Part shown: in pieces, positions 42,812 to 54,465 of the stretch
Position numbering within the stretch: position 1 is the first letter of the stretch
Layout of the letters: every line of letters begins with the position of its first letter
Source: AC-32 sp963772975
Lineage (GTDB): Bacteria; Actinomycetota; Thermoleophilia; Gaiellales; Gaiellaceae
Direction of reading: 5' to 3'
Assembly: GCA_963772975.1 (NCBI GenBank)
Contig: CAVYZH010000004.1
Span: 62,001-126,000 of the forward strand
DNA length: 64,000 nt
Made by a program: the position numbers and the translations under genes
The notes under the pieces: generated by a model
What the model saw: only the letters and a program-made list of their open reading frames with translations
Databases searched by the model: none
What the model was told of the DNA's origin: nothing

Positions 42812-43827
42812 ATGAGCGAGCGCCTCAAGACGAGCCTCGGGATCTGGGCGTTCGGGCCGATGGCCACGCGCTTCGTGCCCGGGCGGCTACAAGCCCGAGC
42901 TCGCGGGCCAGACGACGGTCGAGCGCGTACGCGAGGCGGTGGATGGCCTTGGCGACCTCATCGACGGCTACGAGTTCCATTACCCGGAGGAGCTCTCGGC
43001 GGACAACCTCGACGACGTCCGCGACGCGCTCGACGGCCACGATGTCTACTGCCTGGCGACGGGGCTCCACCTCGACGCGCGCTTCGGCAAGGGAGGGCTT
43101 CGTCTCGCCCGACGAGACGACCCGGAACGAGGCCGTGAAGCGGACGCTCGACGCGATCGACTTCGCCGGCGAGCTCCAGTCGAACTTCATCATCTGGCCG
43201 GGGATCGAGGGCTACAACTACCCGTTCCAGACGCCGTACACGGAGACCTGGGCCTGGTTCCTCGACGGGATCGGCCAGGCGGCGCAGCGCTGTCGCGACC
43301 GCGGGATCACGCTCTTCCTCGAGCACAAGAACTCGGAGCCCGCGATGAAGATCTTGATGCGCAACGTCGGGATGACGCTCCACGTGATCCACACCCTCCG
43401 CCGCCAGGGGCTCGACAACGTCCAGGTCAACATGGACTGGCAGCACCTGATCATGAACGGCGAGAACCTGGCCGAGTACGCAGCGCTGCTCGCCTCGGAG
43501 GGCCTGCTCGGCCACCAGCACGCCAACTCGGGCTGGGGCACTTTCGACGATGACAACATGGTCGGTGCGACCGCGTTCATGGAGACGCTCGAGCTGGCCG
43601 TCGAGCTGCGGCGTGCGGGCTACGGCGACAACGGCGAGCGGCTCGGCTTCGACCTGTACCCGTACACGGAGGACGCGGTCGAGGCAGTGCGGCGGAGCGT
43701 GCTGCACTGGGAGTTCATCGACGGCGTGGCCGAACGGCTCGACGGCGACGCGCTGCGTGAGGCGCAGATGCGCAAGGACGCCGTGGCCGCCTACGAGCTC
43801 GTCTACGCGGCGCTTGGCGCGCGGTAG
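42812..43827 (+). pseudogene. Xylose-isomerase-like TIM-barrel protein, two frame breaks
   Basis: About 338 residues when restored. MSERLKTSLGIWAFGPMATRF leads, then +1 slips at about 42878-42883 and about 43091-43097 (GG to GGG). The later frame shows FLEHKNSEPAMKIL, VNMDWQHLIMNGENLAEY, GHQHANSGWGTFDDDNM and GFDLYPY, metal-binding acids and histidines arranged as in xylose isomerase and related sugar isomerases. Xylulokinase follows immediately, so D-xylose to D-xylulose isomerisation is the natural assignment, made from context. Confidence 0.75.
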
Positions 43828-45257
43828 CACGTTCGTCGGCCTCGACGTCGGCACGACTGGCGTCAAGGCGATCGCCGTCTCTCCGAACGGCGAGGTTGTC
43901 GCGCGGGCAGAGCGGGAGTACCCGCTGGCCACTCCCGCGCCCGGTTGGGCCGAGCAGGATCCCGAGGACTGGTGGCGTGCGAGCGAGGCTGCGCTGGCCG
44001 CAGTGGGCGCCGAGCGCGCGGTGGGAATCGGCCTCTCCGGCCAGATGCACGGGCTCGTGGCCCTCGACGAGGCCGACCGGGTGATCCGGCCCGCGATCCT
44101 CTGGAACGACCAGCGCACCTCGGCCGAGTGCGAGGAGCTCGAGCTGCGAGTCGGCGTCGAGCGGCTGATTCGCCTCACGGGCAACCGAGCGCTCACGGGC
44201 TTCACCGCTCCGAAGCTGCTCTGGCTCCGCGCGCATGAGTCGCAGGCCTACGGCCGGATTCACCACGTCCTCCTCCCGAAGGACTATGTGCGTCTGCGCC
44301 TTACGGGTGAGCGCGCGACCGACGTGGCCGATGCCTCGGGGACGCTCCTGTTCGACGTCGCCGAGCGGCGCTGGAGCAGAGAGGTGCTCGAGGCGCTCGA
44401 GCTCCCGCCCGAGTGGCTGCCCGGGGCCTTGGAGTCGCCCGAGGTCTCCGGCCGAACCGCGAACGGGACACCGGTCGCGGCTGGAGCGGGGGACCAGGCC
44501 GCCGGCGCGCTGGGGGTCGGCGTCGACCGGCCGGGGCCGCTCTCGGTCGTACTCGGCACCTCCGGAGTCGTCTTCGCGGCGCTGCCCGCGTACGCGCCCG
44601 AGCCGCAGGCGCGCCTCCACGTCTTCTGCCACGCCGTTCCCGGGACCTGGCACGCAATGGGCGTGATGCTCTCCGCCGCCGGCTCGCTCCGTTGGTTCCG
44701 GGACGCATTCGCCCCGGACGTCGCGTACGACGAGCTTCTCGCGGAGGCCGAGGACGTCGAGCCGGGTGCCGACGGGGTGCTGTTCCTCCCGTATCTCTCC
44801 GGCGAGCGGACGCCGCACGCGGACCCGCACGCACGCGCCGCGTTCATCGGCCTTGGGCTCGAGCACGGCCGCCCGGCCCTCACCCGCGCCGTCCTCGAGG
44901 GCGTCGCCTACGGCCTGCGCGACTCGCTCGAGCTTCTGCGGCAGCTGGGCGTCCGCGCGGAGAGTGGGCGCGTCTCGGGCGGCGGCGCCCGCAGTCGGCT
45001 CTGGCTGCAAATCGTCGCCGCAACGCATTGGAATCCCGCTGGAGCTCACCGCCACCGAGGAAGGAGCCGCGTTCGGCGCGGCCCTGCTCGGCGCGGTTGC
45101 TGCGGGTGCGTTCTCGGACGTCCACGAGGCGGTCGAGGAATGCGTCCGGCCCCGCGAGCGAATCGAGCCCGACGCAGGCTGGGTGCGCGCGTACGAGGCC
45201 GGTTACCCTCGCTACCGCGCGTTGTATCCGTCCCTCGAACACCTGGAGGAGCGATGA
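43814..45257 (+). pseudogene. xylB: Xylulokinase, one frame break
   Basis: FGGY carbohydrate kinase. Start is unclear; TTG 43814 is the only standard in-frame codon near the family N-terminus (FVGLDVGTTGVKAIAVS) and overlaps the preceding gene. It has GLSGQMHGLVALDEAD, ILWNDQRTSAECEE, GAGDQAAGALGVG (catalytic Asp), PYLSGERTPHADPHARAAF and SGGGARSRLWLQI. At about 45025 the frame slips +1 and continues GIPLELTATEEGAAFGAAL to the end. It phosphorylates D-xylulose, joining the pentose phosphate pathway. Confidence 0.85.
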
Positions 45258-45957
45258 CACTGGAGGGAAAGGCCGCACTGGTCACCGGGGCGAGCCGCGG
45301 GATCGGCCGCGCGGTCGCGCAGGTGCTCGCGACGGACGGCGTCGGCCTCGGACTGGCGTCGCGCAGCGGCGATGACCTCGGGCTAGAAACGTGGTCGCGC
45401 GCCCGTGCGACGTCCGCAACCCGGCCGACCTCGAGGCGATCGTCGGCGAGACGATCGACCGGTTCGGGCGCCTGGACATCCTCGTGGTGAACGCCGGGGT
45501 CGGCGCCTACGGTCCCTTTCTCGAGCTCTCGCCCGAGCACCTCGAAGAGATGATCGACGTGAACGTCAAGGGAACGCTCTACGCCGTGCGCGCCGCTCTG
45601 CCGCACCTGCTCGAGAGCGGCGAGGCCGACCTCGTCACGATCGCCTCCGAGGCGGGGCGGCGAGGTCTGCCGCTGGAAGCGGTCTACTGCGCGTCGAAGT
45701 TCGCGCAGGTCGGCTTCACCCGCGCGCTCGACCACGAGCTGCGCGAGCGGGGAGTGCGGTGCACGAACATCTGCCCGGGGGGCGTCGCGACCGACTTCGC
45801 CATGGGCCGCGGGCGAACCCCCGAGATGCCGGAGCTCACCGGGATGATGAGCGCGGAGGACGTGGCCGAGGTCGTCCTCTTCGCCCTGACGCGGCCTCGG
45901 ACGCACCGCATCCTCGAGACGGCCTTCCGGCCGGTGACGGAGGCGTCGTGGGGATGA
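45254..45957 (+). pseudogene. Short-chain dehydrogenase, one frame break
   Basis: The ATG overlaps the xylB stop. KAALVTGASRGIGRAVAQVLA is the cofactor motif. At about 45387-45389 the frame slips by -1 in an A run, the only deletion among the frame breaks in the intact-length genes. It resumes as VVARPCDVRNPADLEAIVG, NAGVGAYGPFLE, TIASEAGRRGL with Tyr and Lys in YCASKFAQVG. About 234 residues restored. Substrate unknown. Confidence 0.78.
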
Positions 45958-46913
45958 GGCCCGTCAAGTGGGGAATCGTCTCCACGGCGCATATCAACCG
46001 GCTCGTGATCCCGCCCGCGCAGGCCTCGGAGAAGTGCGACCTGATCGGGGTGGCGAGCCGAGACGCAGCCCGAGCCGAGGCGTACGCACACGAGTGGGGC
46101 ATCGAGCGCTCCTACGGCAGCTACGAGGCGTTGCTTGACGACCCCGACGTCGAGGCGGTGTACATCTCCCTGCCGAACTCGATGCATTGCGAGTGGTCGA
46201 TCCGCGCGGTCGAGGCGGGGAAGCACGTGCTCTGCGAGAAGCCGATGTCGGGCCGGGCCGCGGACGTCGAGGCCGCCTTTGACGCCGCCGACCGGTCGGG
46301 TCGCCTGCTGTCGGAGGCGTTCATGTGGCGCCACAACCCACAGTCCCGGAAGCTGACCGAGCTGGTCGAGGGCGGCGCGGTTGGGGCGCCGCGGGTGATC
46401 CGCTCGTCGTTCAGCTTCACCATCGAGGACGACCCGGACAACGTGCGGCTGCTGTCCGGGCTCGACGGCGGAGCCCTGATGGACGTCGGCTGCTACTGCC
46501 TGAGCGCGTCGCGGCTGCTCGGCGGTGAGCCGCGGCACACCGCGGCCGCACAGGTGCTCGGTGGAGACGGAGTCGACGTCGTGTTCGCCGGCGTGATGCT
46601 CCACGACAACGGCGTGACGGCGCACTTCGACTGCGGCTTCGTGCTGCCGTCGCGCGACGAGCTCGAGGTGATCGGCGAGGAGGGCTCGCTCTTTCTCGAC
46701 GACCCCTGGCACGCCCACGAGCCGCTGATCGAGATCCGGCGCAACGGCGCCGTCGAGCGCCTCGAGACCGAGCGGGTGAATTCCTACCAGCTCGAGCTCG
46801 AGAACCTGAGCGAGGCGATCCGCGGCGAGGCCGAACCGTTGCTCGGCCGCGCCGACGCGGTCGGCAACGCGCGGGCGCTCGAGGCGCTGTATGCGTCCGC
46901 GGAGATCGCCTAG
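45954..46913 (+). CDS. Gfo/Idh/MocA family oxidoreductase
   Basis: 319 residues, intact. An N-terminal Rossmann domain (KWGIVSTAHINRLVIPP) carries the family motif AGKHVLCEKPMSG, followed by FMWRHNPQSRKLTELV and the alpha/beta substrate domain with GGALMDVGCYCLSASR (conserved Asp and cysteine region). Such enzymes oxidise or reduce sugars with NAD(P); a pentose dehydrogenase role would suit the context, but is not proven. The ATG overlaps the SDR stop. Confidence 0.88.
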   Translation: MRPVKWGIVSTAHINRLVIPPAQASEKCDLIGVASRDAARAEAYAHEWGIERSYGSYEALLDDPDVEAVYISLPNSMHCEWSIRAVEAGKHVLCEKPMSGRAADVEAAFDAADRSGRLLSEAFMWRHNPQSRKLTELVEGGAVGAPRVIRSSFSFTIEDDPDNVRLLSGLDGGALMDVGCYCLSASRLLGGEPRHTAAAQVLGGDGVDVVFAGVMLHDNGVTAHFDCGFVLPSRDELEVIGEEGSLFLDDPWHAHEPLIEIRRNGAVERLETERVNSYQLELENLSEAIRGEAEPLLGRADAVGNARALEALYASAEIA

Positions 46914-47267
46914 CGCTCGACCGCGAAGGCGATGTTCACCGTCGGATCACGGACAACAACGCCAAGCTATTCAAGCAGGGGTACGACTCGGTCCTGAACC
47001 CGCTCTACTCGAACGGCACGCTCGTGAAAGCGAAGGCCGGCGACCAGTGGACGGACTGGGACCCGATCACGGGCCGCCAGATCTTCGACCAGATCCTGGC
47101 GCCGAACAACAACGACGTGATGGGCTCGATCGCCGCGAAACGACGGGCTCGCGGGCGCCGTGATTGCCTCGCTCAAGGCCATGGCGAGAAGCCGATCCCG
47201 CTGACCGGCCAGGACGCGCCCCACGCGCGTGCAGTTCATCCTCGCCGCGCTGACCGAGCCGAGTTGA
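46910..47267. pseudogene. Chimeric relic: dodecin 3' end joined to a xylF-like fragment
   Basis: On the - strand, 46910-46942 reads VNIAFAVER and a stop, matching the end of the dodecin gene at 50489. From about 46944, on the + strand, the sequence is a diverged copy of xylF positions 47882-48185 (ITDNNAKLFKQGYDSVLNPL, DQWTDWDPI). It has several frame breaks near 47140, 47180 and 47220 and ends out of register at 47267. It lacks both ends of the binding-protein gene and is not functional. The stretch to 47347 is the xylF upstream region. Confidence 0.8.
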
Positions 47268-47347
47268 CGAGCATGTCACTTCGTCCATAACGTTCAGGTT
47301 TCCGCCGTACTCGTGTCCCCCGAGCGCGGTCCACGAAAGGAGAGGCA

Positions 47348-48427
47348 ATGAAGAACCTCGCGAGGCGGTCGGCGCCGTTTGTTGCCGTCGCCGTGCTCGG
47401 AGCGCTGCTGCTTGTCGCGGCGGCGTCCGGTCATGGAAACGGCAAGGCATCGTCGAGCGCCAGCATCAAGGCGTGCGCGCTGCTCCCGGACACGAAGTCC
47501 TCGACGCGCTACACGCTGTTCGACGCCCCGTACCTGAAGGCGGCGTTCAAGAAGGCGGGCGTCCCGGCGCAGGTGCTGAACGCGCTCGGCGACTCGCAGA
47601 AGCAGAAGTCGCAGGCGCAGCAGTGCCTCGCCCAGGGCGCGAAGGTGATCCTGCTCGACCAGCTCAACGCTTCCTCGGGCAACGCGATCACGAACCTCGC
47701 CGTCAAGCAGGGCGCGAAGGTGATCGACTACGACCGCCTGGTCGTCCACAGCAAGGCCGCCTACTACGTCTCCTTCGACAACGTCCGGGTCGGGAGGCTG
47801 CAGGGCCAGGGCCTCATCGGCGGGCTGAAGGCCAAGAAGAAGTACGCCTCGCATCCGGTCATCTCGGAGCTGAACGGCGGCATCACCGACAACAACGCCA
47901 AGCTGTTCAAGCAGGGCTATGACTCGGTGCTGAACCCGCTGTACAAGAACGGCACCTTCAAGAAGGCCGCCGGCGGCGACCAGTGGACGGACTGGGACCC
48001 GATCAAGGGCCGCCAGATCTTCGACCAGATCCTGGCGCGGAACGGGAACAAGATCGACGCGTCGATCGCGGCCAACGACGGGCTTGCCGGCGCCGTGATC
48101 GCGTCGCTGAAGGCCCACGGCCTGAAGCCGATCCCGCTGACCGGCCAGGACGCGACGCCCACCGGCGTCCAGTTCATCCTCGCCGGCTGGCAGACCGGCA
48201 CGGTCTACAAGTCGGTGCGCCGGGAGGCCAACGCCGCCGCGCTCGCGGCAATCGCGATCATCAAGCACAAGGCGGTTCCGGGCGTGAATGGGAAGATCAG
48301 CGGCACCAAGTCGATCCTCCTGACTCCGATCTGGATCACGAAGTCGAACTACAAGCTCCTCTTCGCGGATGGGTTCCTGAAGAAGAGCCAGGTCTGCGTC
48401 GGCGAGTACAAGAAGTACTGCAAGTAG
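47348..48427 (+). CDS. xylF: Xylose ABC transporter substrate-binding protein (XylF-like)
   Basis: 359 residues, intact. AAAGGAGAG precedes the ATG. A signal peptide (about residues 1-28) is followed by ACALLPDTKSSTRYTLFDAP, AQQCLAQGAKVILLDQ, YYVSFDNVRVG and AANDGLAGAVIASLKAHG, the type I periplasmic sugar-binding pattern closest to XylF. Its transporter genes xylG and xylH follow after a 12-13 bp hairpin. A decayed second copy of its middle lies just upstream. Confidence 0.88.
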   Translation: MKNLARRSAPFVAVAVLGALLLVAAASGHGNGKASSSASIKACALLPDTKSSTRYTLFDAPYLKAAFKKAGVPAQVLNALGDSQKQKSQAQQCLAQGAKVILLDQLNASSGNAITNLAVKQGAKVIDYDRLVVHSKAAYYVSFDNVRVGRLQGQGLIGGLKAKKKYASHPVISELNGGITDNNAKLFKQGYDSVLNPLYKNGTFKKAAGGDQWTDWDPIKGRQIFDQILARNGNKIDASIAANDGLAGAVIASLKAHGLKPIPLTGQDATPTGVQFILAGWQTGTVYKSVRREANAAALAAIAIIKHKAVPGVNGKISGTKSILLTPIWITKSNYKLLFADGFLKKSQVCVGEYKKYCK

Positions 48428-48438
48428 GACGCGGTTCG

Positions 48439-48475
48439 TCACGGCCGGGGCGCGCTCACAGTGCCCCGGCCGTGA
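48439..48475 (+). terminator. 13-bp hairpin between xylF and xylG
   Basis: 48439-48451 pairs perfectly with 48463-48475 around an 11-base loop, 12 bases after the xylF stop. No T-tract. It probably stabilises or partly terminates the transcript, so that the binding protein exceeds the ATPase and permease. Confidence 0.75.
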
Positions 48476-48488
48476 TACAAACCCGCGG

Positions 48489-49252
<764 letters not shown>

Positions 49253-49256
<4 letters not shown>

Positions 49257-50485
49257 GCACCGCGGCGCCACCCGAGGTGTCGGCGGCCGCCGCCGGCGAG
49301 CTCGGCATCGCCGACATTACGCGCGCCCGCTGGGAGGCCTTCAAGGGCGGAGACGTGGGCAGCGCCCCCGTGATCGTCGGGATCATCGCGATCACGATCT
49401 TCTTCACGGCGAAGTCGAGCATCTTCTTCACCGCCGTCAACTTCTCGAACCTGATCGGCCAGATGGCGGGCGTGACGGTGATCGCGGTCGGGATCGTCTT
49501 CGTGCTCCTGATCGGCGAGATCGACCTGTCCGTCGGCTACGTCAGCGGCATCGGCAGCGTGGCGGTGGCCGAGTTCCAGAAGGCCGGGTCGAGCCACGAC
49601 TATCCCGGCCTGGTCGCGATCGGGCTGGCGGTTGGGATTTGCGCCGCGATCGGGGCGGCGCAGGGCTCGATCATCGCCTTCCTCGGCGTGCCGTCGTTCG
49701 TGGTCACGCTCGCCGGGCTGTTGATCGCCCAGGGAATGATCATCTACCTGCTCGGCAACGAGGGCGTGATCGGGATCCAGGACCACCAGATCATCGACAT
49801 CGCCAACTACGTCCTCAGCAAGAACACGGGCTGGATCGTTGCAATCGTGTTCACAGCGCTGTTGGCGATAGGGTCGTTCGGGACCTATTTCAGCCGGCGG
49901 CGTGCCGGCCTGCCGACCGGAAACCTGCTCCTGACCGTGGGGCGCGTCGTCTTCTTCGGCGGGCTGGCCTTCGCCACCGTCGCCGTCTGCAACCACTCGC
50001 GCGGCGTGCCGCTCGTCGGGTTGGTGATGGTGTTCGTGGTCGGGATCTTCTCGTACCTTGCGGCCCGAACGACGTTCGGCCGGCACGTCTACGCCGTCGG
50101 TGGCAACGCCGAGGCCGCGCGCCGTGCCGGGATCAACGTGAAGCTGATCCGCATTCTCTGTTTCACCATCTCCGGCGCCTGCGCCGGTCTCGGCGGCGTC
50201 ATCCTCGCCTCTCGCCTGAACTCCGTCGACCTGACCTTCGGCGGCGGCACGCTCCTGCTCGACGCGATCTCGGCGGCCGTGATCGGCGGCGTCAGCCTCT
50301 TCGGCGGCCGCGGCCGGGTGAGCGGCGCGCTCTTCGGCGGCCTGATCATCGGGATGATCTCGAACGGCACGGACCTCGTCGGCTCGGCCGACTGGATCAA
50401 GTACGTCACGACCGGGACGATCCTGCTCGCCGCGGTGACGCTCGACACGGTCGCGCGTCGGCGCCAGGTCGCGGCCGGCCGCTGA
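49253..50485 (+). CDS. xylH: Xylose ABC transporter permease (XylH-like)
   Basis: 410 residues. A cytoplasmic N-terminus of about 40 residues is followed by ten or more hydrophobic segments. CUT2 permease motifs are LIGEIDLSVGYVSG, FLGVPSFVVTLAGLL, YAVGGNAEAARRAGI and AAVIGGVSLFGGRG. The extra length relative to the permease at 38738 fits XylH. It completes the binding protein-ATPase-permease set and is convergent with dodecin. Confidence 0.9.
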
Positions 50486-50488
50486 GCC

Positions 50489-50695
50489 TCAGCGCTCGAC
50501 CGTGAAGGCGATGTTCACGGTCGTGCGGTATTCGCTGATGTGCTCACCCTCGACTACCGCGCTCATCGAGGTCACGTGTGCGCCCCGGATCCCGCGGACG
50601 GTCTTGGCGGCCTCCTGAACGGCCGCGTCCGCGGCCTTGGCGAAGCTCTCCGGGGAGGCTCCGATGATCGTGATCACCTTCGCGATGTCCGCCAT
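50489..50695 (-). CDS. Dodecin (flavin-storage protein)
   Basis: 68 residues, exactly dodecin-sized. It reads ADIAKVITIIGASPESFAKAADAAVQEAAKTVRG in front, with RGAHVTSMSAVVEGE and YRTTVNIAFTVER at the end. Dodecins are dodecameric and bind riboflavin or its derivatives. AAAGGAG precedes ATG 50695; a GTG six bases earlier is less well spaced. It stands alone on the - strand between xylH and ffh. Confidence 0.92.
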   Translation of the reverse strand: MADIAKVITIIGASPESFAKAADAAVQEAAKTVRGIRGAHVTSMSAVVEGEHISEYRTTVNIAFTVER

Positions 50696-50747
50696 CTCCA
50701 CTCCTTTCGTCGGTTATGCCGCTCGCATACCCAAAAACCCGCACGGC

Positions 50748-50753
50748 TAGACT
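50748..50753 (+). promoter_or_regulatory. -10 box of ffh, leaderless
   Basis: TAGACT ends 9 bases before GTG 50762 with no ribosome-binding site. The same hexamer precedes recG. Confidence 0.55.
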
Positions 50754-50761
50754 GGCGGGCC

Positions 50762-52158
<1,397 letters not shown>

Positions 52159-52174
<16 letters not shown>

Positions 52175-52407
52175 GGCTGACCCGAATCGGGTCGAAGAAG
52201 AACCCCGTCTACCGCATCGTCGCGGCGGACTCGCGCTCCCCGCGCGATGGCAAGTTCCTGGAGATCGTGGGCCGCTACAACCCGCAGACCGACCCGTCGA
52301 CGATCGAGCTCGACGAGGAACGAATCAAGGACTGGATCTCGAAGGGCGCGCAGCCCTCGTCCACCGTCCAGCGCCTGCTGAAGGCCAAGGGTGTCCAGCT
52401 CGGCTGA
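52159..52407 (+). CDS. rpsP: 30S ribosomal protein S16
   Basis: 82 residues starting at TTG 52159, supported by GGAGG 8-12 bases upstream and by the family N-terminus AVKLRLTRIGSKKNP. It continues YRIVAADSRSPRDGKFLE and GRYNPQTDP. TTG initiation is uncommon for a ribosomal protein. The 3' end overlaps the khpA gene by 17 bases. Confidence 0.95.
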
Positions 52408-52630
52408 GCTCGTCGAGTACCTGGCCCGCCGCCTGGTGGACGAGCCGGACGAGGTCCGGGTCGAGGAGCTGGAGCGCGACGGCGACCTGGTGATCGAGCT
52501 CTACGTCGCCAAGGACGACGTGGGCAAGGTGATCGGCCGCCAGGGCCGGATCGCGCGGGCACTGCGCACGGTCGTCCGCGCCTCGGCGGCGCACCGTAGC
52601 GGCCGCACGCTGCTCGAGATCGTCGAATAG
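52391..52630 (+). CDS. khpA: KH-domain RNA-binding protein KhpA
   Basis: 79 residues. One KH domain with the GxxG loop in GKVIGRQGRIARALRT. KhpA binds RNA with a partner (KhpB) in cell-size and ribosome functions. GTG start, overlapping rpsP, with the usual rpsP-khpA-rimM-trmD order except for one inserted gene. Confidence 0.93.
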   Translation: MSSSAELVEYLARRLVDEPDEVRVEELERDGDLVIELYVAKDDVGKVIGRQGRIARALRTVVRASAAHRSGRTLLEIVE

Positions 52631-53323
52631 TTGCGGGTAGCCGCGCTCTACGACATCCACGGGAACCTGCCCGCGCTGGAGGCGGTCCTGGTCGAGGTCG
52701 AGCGCGAGGGCGTGGACGCGATCGTGGTCGGCGGCGACATCGCGGCCGGGCCGCCGCAGCCGCGGGAGGTCGTCGAGCTGCTGCGTTCCCTGCCGAACGC
52801 GCATTGCATCCGCGGCAATGCCGATCGGCTCTTCGCCGACGAGTACACGGGCGACGACGGCCTGGACTGGCTGCTCGAGCGGCTCGACGACGAGCAGGCG
52901 AACTGGCTCGCCGGCCTGCCGTTCTCGGCCGTGCTCGACGACACGCTCTACGTCCACGCCGCGCCGGACGACGACCGGACGATCGTCACCGAGCTGACGA
53001 CGGACCAGAAGCTTGCAGACCTGTTGCGCGAGGTCGAGCAGCACCGGGTGGTCGCCGGCCACACGCACATGCAGCTCGAGCGCCGCGTGGGAGACAAACT
53101 GTTCGTCAACGCGGGCAGCATCGGATGGCCGTACGAGGGCCGTCCCGGTGCGTACTGGGCGATCCTCGACGAGGGCGTCGAGCTCAAGCACACCGAGTAC
53201 GACCTCGAGCGAGCGGCAGAGCTCGTGCGCCGCTCGGGCCACCCGCGGGCCGAGGAGATCGCGGCCGAGAACATCCTGGTCTCGGCCCCGCGAGCCGAGG
53301 CGCTCGCTGTCTTCGGCGGATGA
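52631..53323 (+). CDS. Metallophosphoesterase (YfcE/ApaH-like)
   Basis: 230 residues. Calcineurin-like phosphoesterase motifs: YDIHGN (Asp/His), GGDIAAG, RGNAD, and GHTHMQ with the final NAGSIGWP. The start is TTG 52631, on the base after the khpA stop; no ATG or GTG lies near the family N-terminus. It is inserted between khpA and rimM. Substrate unknown; cyclic nucleotide or phosphodiester hydrolysis is typical. Confidence 0.85.
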   Translation: MRVAALYDIHGNLPALEAVLVEVEREGVDAIVVGGDIAAGPPQPREVVELLRSLPNAHCIRGNADRLFADEYTGDDGLDWLLERLDDEQANWLAGLPFSAVLDDTLYVHAAPDDDRTIVTELTTDQKLADLLREVEQHRVVAGHTHMQLERRVGDKLFVNAGSIGWPYEGRPGAYWAILDEGVELKHTEYDLERAAELVRRSGHPRAEEIAAENILVSAPRAEALAVFGG

Positions 53324-53784
53324 CTGACCTGGTCAAGGTAGGGCGCGTCGGCAAGCCGCACGGGCTCGACGGCTCGTTCTTCGTCGAGCACGCGAGCGAG
53401 GACGAGACGCGCTTCGCCAAGGGCTCGACGCTGCACGTCGACGGCGAGCAGGCGCAGGTGGTCGCCTCGAAGCGCTCGGGCGGGCGCCCGGTGATCCGGC
53501 TCGACCGCGAGCCGCCGCGCGGCGCCGAGCTCGCCGTACCGCGTGACGAGCTGCCGCCGCCCGGCGAGGACGAGTACTACGAGTTCCAGCTGCTCGGCCT
53601 GACCGTCGAGGAGGAGGGCGGCCGGACGCTCGGCCGCGTAGCCGCGCTCCATCCCGGCCCGGCCAACGACGCGCTGGAGCTCGACTCGGGCCTGCTGCTG
53701 CCGCTCGTCGCCGCCTGCGTCCAGCAGGTGGACCTGGAGGCGGGCCGAATCCAGGTTGCGCGAGGTTTCGCCGACCACAGCTAA
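53320..53784 (+). CDS. rimM: Ribosome maturation factor RimM
   Basis: 154 residues. It begins with DLVKVGRVGKPHGLDGSFFV, the RimM signature, and ends with a PRC-barrel (YYEFQLLGLTV, ALELDSGLLLPLVAACV). It helps 30S head assembly with S19. The ATG overlaps the phosphoesterase stop. trmD follows in the conserved order. Confidence 0.93.
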   Translation: MTDLVKVGRVGKPHGLDGSFFVEHASEDETRFAKGSTLHVDGEQAQVVASKRSGGRPVIRLDREPPRGAELAVPRDELPPPGEDEYYEFQLLGLTVEEEGGRTLGRVAALHPGPANDALELDSGLLLPLVAACVQQVDLEAGRIQVARGFADHS

Positions 53785-53805
53785 CCTGCCGCTTCGGCTC
53801 TTCCC

Positions 53806-54465
53806 GTGCAGCTCGACGTCTTCACTCTCCTTCCACACGCGTTCGCCTGGCTCACGGAGCAGCGTCCGGTCGCTGCCGTGCTCGGGGAAGAGCTCGAGCT
53901 GCGCCTGCTCAACTACCGCGACTACACCCCGCTCGGCAACGGGCAGGTCGACGACGAGCCCTACGGCGGCGGCGCGGGGATGGTGCTGCGCGTGGACGTG
54001 GTCGCGGCCGCGCTCGACGCGGTCTACGGCGGCGAGCCCGGGCACCGCGTGGTCGCCCTGACCCCGCAGGGTCGCCAGCTGACGCAGGAGGTGGTCGAGG
54101 AGCTGGCGCAGGAGGAGCGGCTGACGCTGCTCTCGGCCCGCTTCGAGGGGTTCGACGAGCGCGTCGGGATCCACCTCTCCTCGGACGCGATCTCGATCGG
54201 GCCGTACGTGCTCTCGGGCGGCGAGCTGCCGGCGATGGTCGTGCTCGACGCGATCGTGCGGCGGCTGCCGGGGGCGCTCGGCAGCGAGGAGTCCGGCCTG
54301 GTCGAGAGCTTCTCCTCGGAGCTCGACGGTGGTCTTGAGTACCCTCAGTACACGCGCCCGTCCGAGTTCCGAGGCTGGCGGGTGCCGGATGTCTTGCTAT
54401 CGGGGGACCACGGGAGAATCGACGAGTGGCGGAAGGAACAGAGCCGACTGAGGAGCACGTCGTGA
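53806..54465 (+). CDS. trmD: tRNA (guanine-37-N1) methyltransferase TrmD
   Basis: 219 residues of the knotted SPOUT methyltransferase. It shows QLDVFTLLPHAF, YRDYTPLGNGQVDDEPYGGGAGMV, ARFEGFDERV, the knot YVLSGGELPAMVV and EYPQYTRPSEF. It makes m1G37 in tRNA, preventing +1 frameshifting. TAACCT (53782-53787) is a possible -10 box 19 bases before the GTG. Confidence 0.95.
   Translation: MQLDVFTLLPHAFAWLTEQRPVAAVLGEELELRLLNYRDYTPLGNGQVDDEPYGGGAGMVLRVDVVAAALDAVYGGEPGHRVVALTPQGRQLTQEVVEELAQEERLTLLSARFEGFDERVGIHLSSDAISIGPYVLSGGELPAMVVLDAIVRRLPGALGSEESGLVESFSSELDGGLEYPQYTRPSEFRGWRVPDVLLSGDHGRIDEWRKEQSRLRSTS

Noticed and set aside
30484..43100. Programmed +1 frameshifting at CCC-G sites
   Set aside because: Several breaks fall at CCCG, a known slip-prone context, but others do not, five occur in one gene, and most are explained by one extra base in a short run. 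Error or decay is simpler.
47270..47347. LacI/ROK operator around AACGTT upstream of xylF
   Set aside because: A short palindrome core without matching arms, not repeated at the other sugar promoters; too weak to annotate.
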